Below are positions 53,034 through 63,758 of a stretch of 64,000 bases of DNA, in pieces. The notes under the pieces were generated by a model. The model made no database searches, was not told the origin of the DNA, and worked only from the letters and a program-made list of their open reading frames with translations. Each line of letters opens with the position of its first letter. Within the stretch, counting starts at the first letter, position 1. The translations under genes were made by a program, and so were the position numbers. This stretch comes from Prorocentrum cordatum (Eukaryota; Sar; Dinophyceae; Prorocentrales; Prorocentraceae): contig CAUYUJ010020726.1 in assembly GCA_963575745.1 (NCBI GenBank), forward strand, positions 389,969 through 453,968. The letters run 5' to 3'.

Positions 53034-55309
53034 GTGAGAGAGGGCCTCGTTGCGACCGCAAGAGTTTTCAAGAGCCCAATCCTGCCCCCCCCTTCCTCTG
53101 GCCCTCCTCCCTCGTGGAGAGACAAGGGAGGGGGCGGAGATCGGCGTGTATGAAATGGGTCCCGAGTCTTCTGAGAGATGAGGGCGTCGAAGAGGGGATC
53201 GGAACTAGGGATGCGTGAATATCATGGCGGGGGCAAGATGTAATCCCCCCTCTTTTTCTTTTCATTCGTGTTATAGTATGGTTATTATTATTCTTATTGA
53301 TCTAACCATTATTATTCGTATTATTATTTTTCTTATCAGTATTCGTAGTATCCTTCTTTTTTCTGGTTGTAATGATTAGTCTTACGTGTGCTGGTATTTC
53401 TAAGTCGTGCTCCTCTTCTAATGTGCATGAGTGTTCGTATCCGTAGCATTTGTAGAAGCATTCTCATGACCATTCTGGTTATCATGATGGTTATGCGTTG
53501 TATCATCATCGTTCTTACTATTCCAGTGCATCCCGTACTCCCCCTTCGTCTGCACACGTGTTTCGAGCTATGATGCGCCAACCCCTCTCTTCCCCGGCCC
53601 TCCTTTGCGGTGCACCCGATGAGGGAAGCGGGTCCTGGACCAAGGGCTCCCTCGAGGGCGCGAAGTTATTCGCGCTTCGCGCTTCGCGGTCCTCGTTTCT
53701 CCTCCCCCTCCTCCTCGTCCTCCTTTTCTCCCTTTGGGGGGGCGGCGCGAGAGCGCGGAGTTATTCGCGCTTCGCGCTTCGCGGAGCGCGAAGCGCGAAG
53801 TTGGGAGCCCTAGTGGACCCTCGGGCCTTGCCGAGGATCATTTCTTCTTCCCGAGTCGTGCTCTGATGGCCCCGGGGCCCATGGAAGAGCTAGGGGGGGG
53901 CGAAGCCAGAGAATGACCTGTAGGACCTCTTGTCCTCCAAGACCCGCTTCCTCCACTGCAGTGGAGAGGGGGTGGGGACTTCCGTCCGCGCGCGTCGGTC
54001 GCAAGGATGATCTGTCCGTCTCGACAGGCCTCGAATCCGTGGGTCCTCGTCAGCTGCTTGCGCTACAAGCTGACGGGTGGGACGTGTGTCGTGTGGTTGT
54101 GTGTTTGCCATCTTGGTTTCCTCCTCCTTCTCCTTCTCCTCAGGAACAGGCCTCGAATCCGTGGGCGGGGGGTCCGATGGGGCGACCCGCTGCCTCGGTC
54201 TGCAGGCGGGGCGGCCGACCGGAAGGGAATCTCCTCGTCAGGGAGGGTGCCCCGAGGGTTTGAGCCCTCAAGGGCTTGACGGCTCTTCTCCAGTCGACTC
54301 GCGGGGGTTAAGCCAGAGACACAGCCGACTTACGGTCGGGAGCTTTTGGTTAGCCTGTCGCGCCGCTGGTTCTCGTCCACCATGCGTCGGCACGACATGC
54401 TAACCACTCCCTGGTCCACAAGCGTCAGCGTCCCGAGCCTTTCGCAGCGTCCCGCGCCGTGGAGCGGAGCGACACGCTATCCGCTTGCAGGGCATAGCGT
54501 GTCACTACGGCCGCCGCTTCGACACGCTAAGCACAGCTTCTGGACCGTAGGGGATACATTCAGATGAACCTGGATAATTTGTGGAGGATTCAGCACGAGC
54601 CGAGGCACAGCAGAAGTCGTTGAGCCCATACCGTTTAGAAGTGGACTGGTCGTCTCGACTTCATCCAGCATCGCAAAAAGAATGCGATACGGGCACCGAC
54701 GGGCGCTGTTTTTCGAAAACCAAGATTCGACGCAAGCATACGCAGTCCGAGGTCCAGGCGGATTTCTGGGGTCGACTCTTTGCCCCTCATGACGGCGTCT
54801 CCAGCGCCGCCCCTGGCCCGCTCCCTATGCTACGAGAGGAGGGCCCAAGCGCCGACCGAAGTAATCTGCGCAGACCTTCTAAATTCATACGTATTCCATT
54901 AGTCTTGGTCATTCTGGGATTTGGTGTGGCAGCTTTTGGGCGTCTCGCGACCAAAACCACTACGGGCGCTCTCTCGCTAATGTAGGGGCCATTTTCGCGG
55001 CCCAGGCCTCTAACAAAGAAACAATCCGCGGCGGGGTGGGGAGCCCCCGGGGCCCACGTGGTGAATCCGACCGTCGATGTCGGAGGCCTGTGCGTCCCCT
55101 TTGCACCTGTGCCGATCCTGGCGAGGCCGATCTTGGGCGCAGGGTCGGCACATGCGAAATCCGCGCCAGGCCTGAAGGGTGTGGAAGTGTACCCATCCAG
55201 GGCCCAGGATGGGCATGGCCAGGGTCGGTACATGTGCAGAGTTGGCGTCCTCCTGGTCTAGGTCGGGCCATGGGTCAGGCTGGGTCTGAGCCGGAGAAGG
55301 GAAGCTCAG
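53034..55309 (+). other. Probable intron of about 2.3 kb
   Basis: Bounded by GTGAGA and CTCAG. It holds an AT-rich TTATTCGTATT region (53260-53530), a 31-bp direct repeat with a palindrome (53660-53802), CTC stretches, a GACACGCTAT...ATAGCGTGTC inverted pair near 54470, and an open plus frame at 54600-54985 with one possible membrane helix (FIRIPLVLVILGFGVAAFGR) but no ATG start. Whether that frame is a gene is open. Confidence 0.45.
53660..53802. repeat. 31-bp direct repeat and 14-bp palindrome of GCGCTTCGC units
   Basis: GTTATTCGCGCTTCGCGCTT occurs at 53666 and 53759, about 93 bp apart. The second copy is followed by a perfect palindrome: CTTCGCGCTTCGCG, GAG, CGCGAAGCGCGAAG. Confidence 0.9.
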
Positions 55310-55414
55310 GTCTGAGCTCCCATGTGCCCATGGACACGCCGGTCTTCTTTTGCACGCTGTCGCTGTACCAGCCTGACGACGGGGTCGCAGGCGGACTCGC
55401 GATCCAGGACCAGG
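55310..55414 (+). CDS. Second exon of the TIR-like domain gene
   Basis: Reads in frame with the exon ending at 53033: after the junction, SLSSHVPMDTPVFFCTLSLY and QPDDGVAGGLAIQDQ. This directly continues the TIR-like fold (second strand FFCTLSLYQ) and matches the order I expect for this family. The 3' end is uncertain: after GATCCAGGACCAG there is a G run with no clear canonical donor, and no later exon was recognised before 62 kb. Either the gene is truncated or more exons are too short or diverged to see. Confidence 0.55.
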
Positions 55415-55855
55415 GGGGGGGCCCGACCTCCGAGCGCGAGGGGCTCCTGCAGCCAAGACGCTGAAGCAGTGACCACTTGGGGCTCAGGAGGGGCCCCGGT
55501 TTCCGGGCCGACATGCTCTGCCCTTGCAGTTTGCCTAGGGGTCGGGGGACCGGGTCGTGGCCGAGGCTCGCCGTGGCCAGGAGCGCCCCTTTCGCCCCTT
55601 CGCCAGCACTCCGCAGCATGGCAGCACGGTGGCGGCAGGTCACTGGCCGGGGCGCGAAGCGAAGGCAATCGCGCTCTCCGCGCGTCGGGGTCTGGGCCGG
55701 GGGCGGCAGGGGTCGGCGCGGAGGGAACGCGCCGCCCTGCACTCTGCGCGAGGCGCGCGGAGCTGCACAGGCAATGCGCCGGGGTCGGGCCCCAATGGCG
55801 GGGAGCGTTCTGGCGTTCGGTTCAGCAGTTCTATTGCAGGTGGTCCACCGAGAAA
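55415..55855. other. Spacer or continuing gene, no exon recognised
   Basis: GC-rich, open on both strands, nothing specific. Confidence 0.3.
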
Positions 55856-55859
55856 ACCT

Positions 55860-56660
55860 TCCAAAATCGTCGGGGAATCTTCAACAGGAAACTCACCCCC
55901 CCCCAAAAAGTAAAAACAATCTCGAAACCAAAACCTGGGAAAATCTCACCCCCCAAAAAACTTCACAAAACAACTTTAAACCCAAATCTGGGACACTCTC
56001 GAACCCCGCAAAAACCTGAAACCGAAATTCCAGAAAAACCTGAAGCAGAGTAATAGAAAAAACACATGCGCGCTTGAAAACTGAACAGAACACGGCCGGA
56101 TTGTTTGAGAGATTGCTCCAAGGTTTTTTTTTTAGTTTCCGAGGCCTCCGGGGTTTGCATTTGTAGTTGTTTCAGGGTTTTGTTCCAAAGTTTGTTTAGA
56201 GTTTGTCAGGCGGCCTGAGATTTGTTTAGAGATGGTTCGAGCTTTTGAATAATGATTTAGAGTTTGTTTAAACATGTTGTTGTTGGAAGTTTTCAGGCGT
56301 TTTGAGCTTTTAGACTCCGTAGAGTTGGTTTAAAACTTTTTAAGCGTTTCGAGCTTTCAATCGTTGTTAGGGTTGTGTTCGAATTTATGGAGTTGTTTTA
56401 AGGGTTTCGGTTCTAAGTGTTTGCTTGGTTTGAGTTGTTCCCAGGTTTTAGTCCGCAGAGGTTTTACATATTTTTCTAGAGCTTGAGCTGTTCCCCAGCT
56501 TGTTTTGAAGTTTTTAGGGGTTTGAGATGTTTCCAGGTTTGGGCTTATTGGGTTAGATCTGTTCGCAGGTTTGGGCTTCGAGATTGTTTTGTAAGTTTTC
56601 TTGTGGTTTGAGATGTTCGCAGGTTTGGGCTTAGAGTTTTTATTTGTTTTTTTAGAGTTT
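55860..56660. repeat. A-rich block followed by T-rich block with recurring phrase
   Basis: 55860-56080 is A-rich on the plus strand (AAAACCTGG, CCCAAATCTGGG). From 56100 the plus strand is T-rich, with TTTGAGATGTTCGCAGGTTT and TTGGGCTT phrases repeated toward 56650. Confidence 0.6.
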
Positions 56661-57365
56661 GAGTTTCTTCGCGCGATATGGCGGTGGACCGCCTGCAGCC
56701 GCTGTTGCCGGACCTGATTCTGGCGAGCGCGTGGCCGTCGGCGCTGTGGCCCGAGAGGTCGGGGGGCAACGTTCGGGGCGGACAGGCGCAGGGGGAGCCG
56801 TACCGACCCCGTACCGCCCACTGATCGCCGATGGGGGGGCGGTTCCGCCATCGGGGGCCCATCGCGCACCTGCCCTCAGATCTTGGCGCCGTAAGTGTTT
56901 CACAACGAGCATTTTCGCCCGTCTTCGGGCCCCGGGGACCCTCAGAGATCGATCTGGCGCGGGAAATGGCGCAGAAAGATGGGGCCGGGGCTGCGGTCGT
57001 GATTTTCTGCGACGTCGCAGGATGTCGCAGCCCCCCCCGGCCATTCTGAATCTGAGTGCCCGCAGACTTGGAGCGCTCCCAATATTTTTCCTGAGTTTTC
57101 TCTTTTTTGAGGGATTCGCCTCAGGCCGAACGAAAGGAGGGGATAGGGAAAGGGGGGGTTAGTTACGAAATCTGCTGCATGCAGCCGGCCTCGGCCCCGC
57201 CGCTGGGCCCACTCCTCGGTGGGTGGCCGCCTCCCAGCGCCGGGAGGCGCCAGGAATGTCAGCCGCGTGAGCTGATTCTCGGCCTCCCCCTCTGCTGTCT
57301 CCCCCTTGCGCCCGGCCCGAGAGACCATCGCCGCACCAACCTCTGCACATCTATCGTATGTGCTT
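56661..57365. other. Spacer without a supported gene
   Basis: Contains GATCGCCGATGGGGG related to 19160. No gene signature. Confidence 0.3.
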
Positions 57366-57369
57366 GTTG

Positions 57370-57472
57370 GAAGCAGCCCAGGAGGAGGAGGAGGAGGAGG
57401 AGGAGGAGGAGGAGGAGGAGGCGAGGAGGAGGAGGAGGAGGAGGAGGAGGAGGAGGAGGAGGAGGGAGCTGA
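57370..57472. repeat. GGA microsatellite
   Basis: GGAGGAGGAGG with one CGA interruption. Confidence 0.95.
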
Positions 57473-57644
57473 GCTCTCCTTGGCAGCATCACCCACGGAG
57501 GACGGGGGGCTCCGCGCGCCGCTGCGTGCGCTCGTGTGCTGCGTGCCGCCCTTGCCCATCACGTCCTCTGACCTCCCCCCCCTGCTTCTTCTGCCGCGCT
57601 CCCCTCTCCTGGGTGGTCGGGGGCCCAGATGCCCCCTCCAATAA

Positions 57645-57850
57645 TCGGGGAAACGCAAGACCCGAGTAAGCCGGAACTCGGGTTTGCCGACGCTTTTTTG
57701 ACGAGCGCGTCCTGGATTTTGACGGTCCAGTTTTCGTCGGGTGTCTGCAGCGGGAGCTCGCGTCAAATTTCAGATTGGGCCTCGTCATTTTTATGATGGC
57801 CCCGTCGGGCCAACCCGAGTCCCCCGTACCCGAGTCTTACGTCTCCCCGA
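57645..57850. mobile_element. Inverted-repeat mini-element, family B, copy 2 (206 bp)
   Basis: Starts TCGGGGAAACGCAAGACCCG and ends CGAGTCTTACGTCTCCCCGA. AATAA stands on both sides (57640-57644, 57851-57855). Same length as copy 1 (34299-34504), and the two align without gaps over most of their length, sharing TGTCTGCAGCGGGAG in the centre. Confidence 0.92.
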
Positions 57851-57879
57851 AATAAGCGAGTCAGACAAGGCCCGGGGCA

Positions 57880-58440
57880 CTCAGATTTGGAGTGCCTGGG
57901 GGGCCCCCCGACCCGCGCCCTGGGGCCCTTGTCACTCCGACTTTGCGTGGCCGAGGGGCCCCCCAAAGAAGGAAACCGAGAAGAATGCCGGCTTGGGTTC
58001 TGCGACCCACCGCCTCTCAGAGTCTTGGTGGCCAGCGGCCCGGAGGCCCCCCCCCCCGACAAGAATGTCGATTAGGAAACTACCCCAGGGGGCCCGCTTC
58101 ACTCATATCGTTGGGAGTGGCTGGGGGGGGCCCGCGACCCGCCGCCGCTCAGATTCTGAGTAGGGGCCCGAGGGCCCCTCCCAGAAGAAAATCTAGTCGG
58201 GAAAGTGCCTGGGGGCCCCGGTCGCCCAGGTGTAGATTGGCCAGGAGGGCCCACGGCCTGCCGCCGCTCAGATTCCGAGTGGCCGTGGGGGCCTGGTCGG
58301 TCCCTCCATAAAGATATATCGGGACCTTTTTCTGGGGCCCTGTTCGTTTAGAAAGGAGGTGGCTGGCAGGGCACGCGACCCGCCGGCATAACAAGGGGCC
58401 CAGAGACTCCTCCAAGAAGAACGTCAAGCAGAAAAGTGCG
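57880..58440. repeat. GCTCAGATTCTGAGTGGCC-type repeat family
   Basis: CGCTCAGATTCTGAGTAGGG (near 58142), CGCTCAGATTCCGAGTGGCC (near 58267) and weaker variants recur about every 120 bp, with CGACCCGCCG before them. The family returns at 60140-60980. Confidence 0.6.
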
Positions 58441-58825
58441 CTGGGGCCAACATGTGGCGTTCGGACGATGTTTAGTTGGATTGGCTTGCTGGCTGTTCGG
58501 CTGATCCTATTCTCGTGGGCCACACTCACTCAGATTCAGACACGTGCCACTCACACTAGAGCGGCATTAGGACAACGGGGCGACAACTGGTACATTCGCG
58601 CATAAGTTGCCGCGCAAGCTCGCGCGTAAGCGCTTTCGTTTCTGATGTGGCGCGCCGCCCTGGCGGCCCGAGTGAGCCATCGCGTAAGCTCAGGACACCA
58701 TGGCATCGCGCGTAAGACCAGTTATTTTCGTCGGTCACTTGTATCGTGCCTAGCGGCATTTGGGCTCAAATCTATGCACTGTGTCCGACCTTTCTCATGG
58801 TCTTGGTTTGCGTCGCAGGCTTCTC

Positions 58826-59101
58826 TGCACGTGCTTGCGAGGAAAAGAACATACCACCTGCGAGGTTCAGGGCAGAATTTCTTTCCACATAATGGCCAGG
58901 CGACTTGGAGAACCGATTCTTTGCTCGCAGAATTGTGCCCATCATGACGTCCGAAGGGAACATCAACCAGATGCTGTACAGCAGCATGCAAACAATGACC
59001 TACATCCGCACTGACGGTATGAAGTGCATGTGGGTGGCAGGGGCGTGCTTCATGACTGCAGACTTTCTCGTTCAATGCGCCGCCCGTCTTCGGATCTTAT
59101 G
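58826..59101 (+). pseudogene. Coding-like fragment, unrecognised
   Basis: A plus frame reads EVQGRISFHIMARRL and, one base shifted, NRFFARRIVPIMTSEGNINQ, MLYSSMQTMTYIRTDGMKCM and WVAGACFMTADFLVQC, ending at TGA at about 59100. Composition is clearly protein-like, with a possible amphipathic or membrane stretch at WVAGACFMTADFLV. No family recognised; the single-base shift may be decay or a short exon junction. Confidence 0.35.
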
Positions 59102-59935
59102 AGCCTGCGCCGGAGGCCCCAGACGTTTTTGTCTACTCGTGTAATTCTGAACCCATAGAGCAGGGCAGCTCTGCAGAAGGGCCCCGTCATGACGCGCACT
59201 ACGCGTCTGTCCGTGCGCGCGGGAGCGCACGGACGCGCGCGCGCGCTCAGAGTCTGCCCACGGGTCTACGGGAAGTGTTTTATAGAAGCTGCCACAATCC
59301 TGGAAGCCCTTCCTAGGAGCTGCCTAGAAGTGGCGAGCGAGGCTTTGAAGCCTTGACCTGGAGCTGCCTGGGCGCTGCCCACGAGATTACGAAGCGCTGC
59401 CTAGGAGCTGCGCGCGAATTTAGCAAGCGCTGCGAATGAGTTGCGCAAAGCCTTGCGACACAGGTTTTGGGAACGAGTAGGAAAGCGCTTCCCGGGCACG
59501 CTGGAGGTTCCAGCAAGCTGCTGCAGCGCTGCCTGATCGGTAGCCGTGGACAGGGGCTGGCCTAGCCCCGCTTGCGGGCCTCTTCTCTAAAACCCTTCTA
59601 CAGCTCTCCAAGGCGCTGTCCGGGAATTTTTGTGGAGGGCAGCGGCGCGCACGAAGGGGAACAGGCAACCCAGCGATCGCGATCGCAGCGACGTGGGCCC
59701 GAGCGAAGAAGCACCCTTCGAACGGCAGCGGCCGGCGGTCAGAACGACGGGCACGCCATCCTTCCTGCTCGCGCGAGGCACAGTGTCCAGCTTGCCTCGG
59801 CGGGATCCGTCGAGCCCGTGAAGCTTCGCCCTGTAGACGCTGGCACGACGGCCAGATTTACACCTCAGGGCTTTGCCCTGACGTAGTTTCCTCACTGTGA
59901 AGCAGTTGCGGAGCGTCTTGGCTCGCTTATAGGTC
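59102..59935. other. Spacer without a supported gene
   Basis: 59290-59470 repeats GAGCTGCCTAGGAGC- and AGCGCTGCC-like phrases. Nothing else supported. Confidence 0.35.
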
Positions 59936-59939
59936 AACC

Positions 59940-60090
59940 AAACAATGTTCTAAGAACCTTTTGTGGTTTCCACGAAATGTTCTCAGAACATTTCTGGCTG
60001 GAAGCGATTTGTTTTAACACATCGGGTTAATAGTCTAAGAGCATTGTTTTTTGTTATTAGAACACCTTTGGGTTCTAAGAGCATTTCGCG
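59940..60090. repeat. AT-rich island with TTCTAAGAAC palindromes
   Basis: AATGTTCTAAGAACCTTTTG, GAAATGTTCTCAGAACATTTC (palindromic but for the centre), AGTCTAAGAGCATTG and GGTTCTAAGAGCATTTCG follow within 150 bp. Confidence 0.8.
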
Positions 60091-60139
60091 GTAGGACTAT
60101 AGGAATGCCGGGACGGTCGGTCCCTGCTCGAGACTGACC

Positions 60140-60985
60140 TTCTTGCTGTGAGGGCCGCCGGGGCCCCGGCGACTCAGGATCTGAGCGGCGGCGTGCCGCT
60201 GGCCCCCCCCCCCAAGCCGCTCAAACTCTGGGTGGCCCCGTGCCTGGGGCCGTTTGAAGTTGTTGTCCGGCGTGCACTCGGAGTCCGGGCGCCGGGCAGT
60301 CGCGCGCCCCGCTCCCCGGCCACTGCAGGCACGCGCCCACGGGCCCCAAGCAGGGTCCTGCGCTTGCTCATCAGGGGGCTTCCCCGCGGAGCCCCGCCGC
60401 GCCGCGCCGCGCCGGCGGCGTCGCTCGGGCACGAGACGGGTGCTCTGGCCAGCTGGGCTGTCGTCGCATGGGCACTTGCAGACACACTGAGACTGTTCAG
60501 CAGTCCAGGGAGCTGAGCGCTCCCTTGGAGCATCAAGAGGCCTGGAGGACGAGGGCCCCCCCCGTGCCACTTAAGACACCGAGTGGCCAAAGGTCACAGG
60601 CAACACTGGCCATTCCAAATCGGAGCGGCCAGCGTCCATGTGCCTTTTTCTCCAAGCATTGCCTGATTGGGGGGCCGCCCGAACTCTGAGTGGCCAGGGG
60701 ATGTGTGGCCCTCTGGACAGGAGCACGCCTGCAGAAAAATGCACAAGGACCTGGGCCGCTCAGATTTGGAATGTCCGTGGAGGCCGGCGACCTCTGGCCC
60801 CTCAGATTTTGCGTGGCCTGGCGCGCAAGGCCCTCGGGATGAGAAGACTGATTTGAGATGTGCACGAGGCCCTCGCCGTTCAGAGTTGGAGCAGCCGCGG
60901 GACCTCGCGACCTCCGTCCGCCCAGATTCTGGCTGGGCGGCGGGGGCGGCGAAACTGAGTGGCCCCGGGCCTCCGAGCACTGGCG
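60140..60985. repeat. GCTCAGATTTGGAGTGGCC-type repeat family, second field
   Basis: GACTCAGGATCTGAGCGGCG, CCGCTCAAACTCTGGGTGGC, CCGAACTCTGAGTGGCCAGG, GCCGCTCAGATTTGGAATGT and CCCCTCAGATTTTGCGTGGC lie in series. Related to 57880-58440. Confidence 0.6.
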
Positions 60986-61456
60986 TCGCACAGGCTCGAG
61001 TCGAAGCCGGACAGACCACCCCTGGAAACGACTCGATCCCACCCGATCCGGCCCGATCGACTACGATCGTATATCGTGGGGTGCGCGGCACCCTGCGAAG
61101 GTTCCGACGTGTCCTCCGACTGCCGCGGCGTGGTTTCGCTCGCCGCAGCGCGCTCGGAGCGCGCGCTCGGGAGGTCTATACCGGTGACGCGCGCCCGCCG
61201 TGATCTCCTGCGGCGCCCGGGGGGCCCAAGGCCCCTGCCCTCCCGCGTGCCGCGGCGGCCTCAAGCCCGCCTCCCGCCGCCGCTCGATCTCTGCGCTCTC
61301 CCTGTGCGCCCGGGCCGCCCGAGCGCGCGCGCGTGCGGGCCGCCTCCCGCCGCGCTGCTGCGCAGACGGCGTGCCGTGGCGGCCCGCGGCGCCCCGTGCG
61401 GCGCGGCTTTGGGGTCGCCGAGCGGCGCGCGGCTGCCCCGGGGCCGCGCGGGGCCG

Positions 61457-61487
<31 letters not shown>

Positions 61488-61950
61488 GTCGGGGGCCACT
61501 GCCCCACTGGCCTCGCCCTTCGCAGGCCCGCTCCCGCGCGGCCGCGCGCGCAGAGCGGGATCCGGCATTCGTCCCACTATTTGTATAGTTCTTCTTATTC
61601 GTATTGTTATGATGATTCTTATTGTTGGCATTCCTCTTGTCATTGTTATTATCTTTCCTCTTCTTCGGAGTGTTTTTCTTATTCTATGTATGCTTCTTAG
61701 TTGTTTGTCTTAGTGCTCGTTTTCTCTTCAGCATTGGTATTCCGATTCGCATTGTCAGTATTGTGTTGCTTCCTCTTCCCCTTCCAGATCTTGCTTTGCT
61801 TAATGCCCCAAACCCATTCGAAAAATCATGTTCCCCCCTCCTCCCCCCCCAGATCCCGATTACCATGAATTCGCCGCCATCTATATATATACACCTATAC
61901 GACCACCCTTCGGGTGATAAGAAGGTTCGGTGGAAGAGGAACCAACGTCT
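60986..61950. other. Spacer, GC-rich then AT-rich
   Basis: 61458-61488 is a GTC microsatellite. 61570-61760 is a TTATTCTTATTGTTATGATG-type AT-rich stretch that resembles 53260-53530. No gene. Confidence 0.45.
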
Positions 61951-62196
61951 CACTCGATCGGTCTCACGATCGATCTCACTATCAATCTCACTGTCGGTCT
62001 CGCTCGATCGATCTCACTCGATCGATCTCACAATCGATTTCACTCGATCTATTTCATTCGATCGGTCTCACAATCGATCTGACTATCGGTATCACAATCG
62101 ATCTCACTATCGATCTCACCATCGATATTACAATTGATATCACATTCGGTCTCACTATCGATCTCACTATCGATATTACAATCGATCTCACAGACA
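61951..62196. repeat. ATCGATCTCACT minisatellite
   Basis: CGATCTCACTATCGATCTCA and variants with a 10-12 bp period, partly palindromic (ATCGAT, TCGATCGA). Confidence 0.9.
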
Positions 62197-62312
62197 ACGT
62201 CCTCATCATCGTCAGCATCCACGTCATCAACATAATCATCATCGGGACGCCATCATCCTCATCATCACCCCATCACCATCATCAACATCATCATCACCAT
62301 CATCATCACTGG
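62197..62312. repeat. CATCAT microsatellite
   Basis: Degenerate CATCATCACC triplets up to the SL. Confidence 0.85.
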
Positions 62313-62316
62313 GACA

Positions 62317-62338
62317 TCCGTAGCCATTTTGGCTCAAG
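62317..62338 (+). other. Spliced-leader sequence at the 5' end of a LINE
   Basis: A perfect 22-nt SL, 197 bp before the ATG of LINE ORF1. It marks the inserted copy as reverse transcribed from a trans-spliced LINE transcript, or the LINE as inserted into or behind an SL-bearing retrocopy. Confidence 0.93.
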
Positions 62339-62535
62339 TTCGAAACCTTGCCGCGAGGCTTCGAGCTTGTCCGCAGCCGTGCGGCAGGCTCGGGTGTTTT
62401 TGGCGTGTGTTCCCTGGTGTGCTGCCCTGTCACCAGGTGCTTCTATTAGCCCTGTCAGATCCAACTTTCTAGTAGGTGATCCTCAGGGCGATTCTTCACT
62501 CGGCACAGCATTTTGCCTGCCAACAGGCTGCCGCG

Positions 62536-63531
62536 ATGGCCGCCACTCTCTCCATGGACCAGAAGATGGATCAGCTGCTGGCATCAATGTCCACCGTCGT
62601 AGCCACCGTCAATGCCCACGACGCTAAGTTTGCCAGCCTCGCCAAAGACATGGAGAGCATGAAGACCGACATGCGCAATGAGATGGACATCAAATTCGAG
62701 CACATGCAGAACCATATCATCGCCCTGCAGCAGCGCCACGGCAACATCACGGGCGGCGAAGCCTCTGACGAGATGGTCGACACATGCCTGACGGTTTCAC
62801 TACTTAGCGCTCAGACCGACCAGAAGATCAGCGTCATCAATGCCGCACTCGAGGAGCTGAAGACCTCTGTCGCTACGATTTCACGACCACCTTCGACGGC
62901 GTCTGGCATCGCCAGCACATGGGGGACCGTGGCCACGCCCCGTGGAGCGAGCGCCGCGCCTGCTGACAGGCGAAAGCTCTGGGTGCGAGGGTTCCCTGTC
63001 AAGCTGATGGCTTCTGCATTCGACAAGCACTTCGAGTTCCTGAAGACACTTCTCTCGCCCACCTACCGCGACAAGTGCAGCGCGATCACCAAGAGCTGCA
63101 AGTACGCTTACGTCATCATCTTCGAAGACGCCGACGACGCCAAGAATGCCCTGTTGCAGCTGCGTGCCATGACGCTAGAATGGGGAGATGGCAGTGGATT
63201 TCGGCATCGGCTTCGGGTCGGCACCGACGAGCCCATCGACATCCGCAAGAAAGGTTGGGTGCTGGGCCAGGTCTGGCAACACATCAAGCAGGTCATGACC
63301 GACGCTGGCACATGGCGTCCTGACTCGCAGCTCCGATGCAACAAGTACATGGGCCTCTGCTTCTTGGTCAACGGCGACCTCGTTGACGAGCTCGTCGTGT
63401 TGCAGAATGTCCTCGAGACCGATAACCCGAACGTCGAGCCCAACCGCGGCAACTTGAAGCGCTGCGGCTTCACCGACGAGCAAGTAGACAAGCTGCCCGA
63501 GCTGGTCACTGCTGCGCTTCGCCGCGAATAG
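62536..63531 (+). CDS. LINE ORF1-like RNA-binding protein
   Basis: Intact 331-residue frame. I start at MAATLSMDQKMDQLLASMST because it is the first ATG with a good context (GCGATGG). Residues 8-66 and 84-115 are coiled-coil-like (heptad leucines and methionines, KDMESMKTDMRNEMDIKFEH). A Ser/Thr/Ala linker follows (116-144). Residues 146-230 look like an RRM: strand 1 RKLWVRGFP, and RNP1-like CKYAYVIIFEDADDAKNALL. Residues 235-330 form a C-terminal domain with KKGWVLGQVWQHIKQVM. Coiled coil, then RRM, then C-terminal domain is the layout of LINE ORF1 proteins, which trimerise and coat the element RNA. ORF2 follows on the same strand. Ends at TAG (63529-63531). Confidence 0.85.
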   Translation: MAATLSMDQKMDQLLASMSTVVATVNAHDAKFASLAKDMESMKTDMRNEMDIKFEHMQNHIIALQQRHGNITGGEASDEMVDTCLTVSLLSAQTDQKISVINAALEELKTSVATISRPPSTASGIASTWGTVATPRGASAAPADRRKLWVRGFPVKLMASAFDKHFEFLKTLLSPTYRDKCSAITKSCKYAYVIIFEDADDAKNALLQLRAMTLEWGDGSGFRHRLRVGTDEPIDIRKKGWVLGQVWQHIKQVMTDAGTWRPDSQLRCNKYMGLCFLVNGDLVDELVVLQNVLETDNPNVEPNRGNLKRCGFTDEQVDKLPELVTAALRRE

Positions 63532-63758
63532 GGGCGGAGTGAGCCAGTATCTGGGAGCGATAGTGACGATGAATTCGATCCTGAACGGTTGCGAGCCCTG
63601 CTGCGAGAACGGGGGGAGGCCACCTCGACACCGCCTGACTCTCTTCCTCCTGAGAATGCTCCAGCTATTCATGATCCCTACCTTCCTGATCCGCACTCTC
63701 CTGGGGAGGTGAAGCTGCTCTTGCTGAGCAGCGGCATCCATTTGTTATTTCTCGTACT
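63532..63758 (+). other. Inter-ORF region with readthrough-like coding text
   Basis: Past the TAG, the ORF1 frame stays open to 63873 and reads SGSDSDDEFDPERLRALLRE, which looks coding. The frame that becomes ORF2 is open from 63690. This may be the remains of an ORF1 C-terminal extension cut short by the TAG, or an untranslated spacer. Confidence 0.5.
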
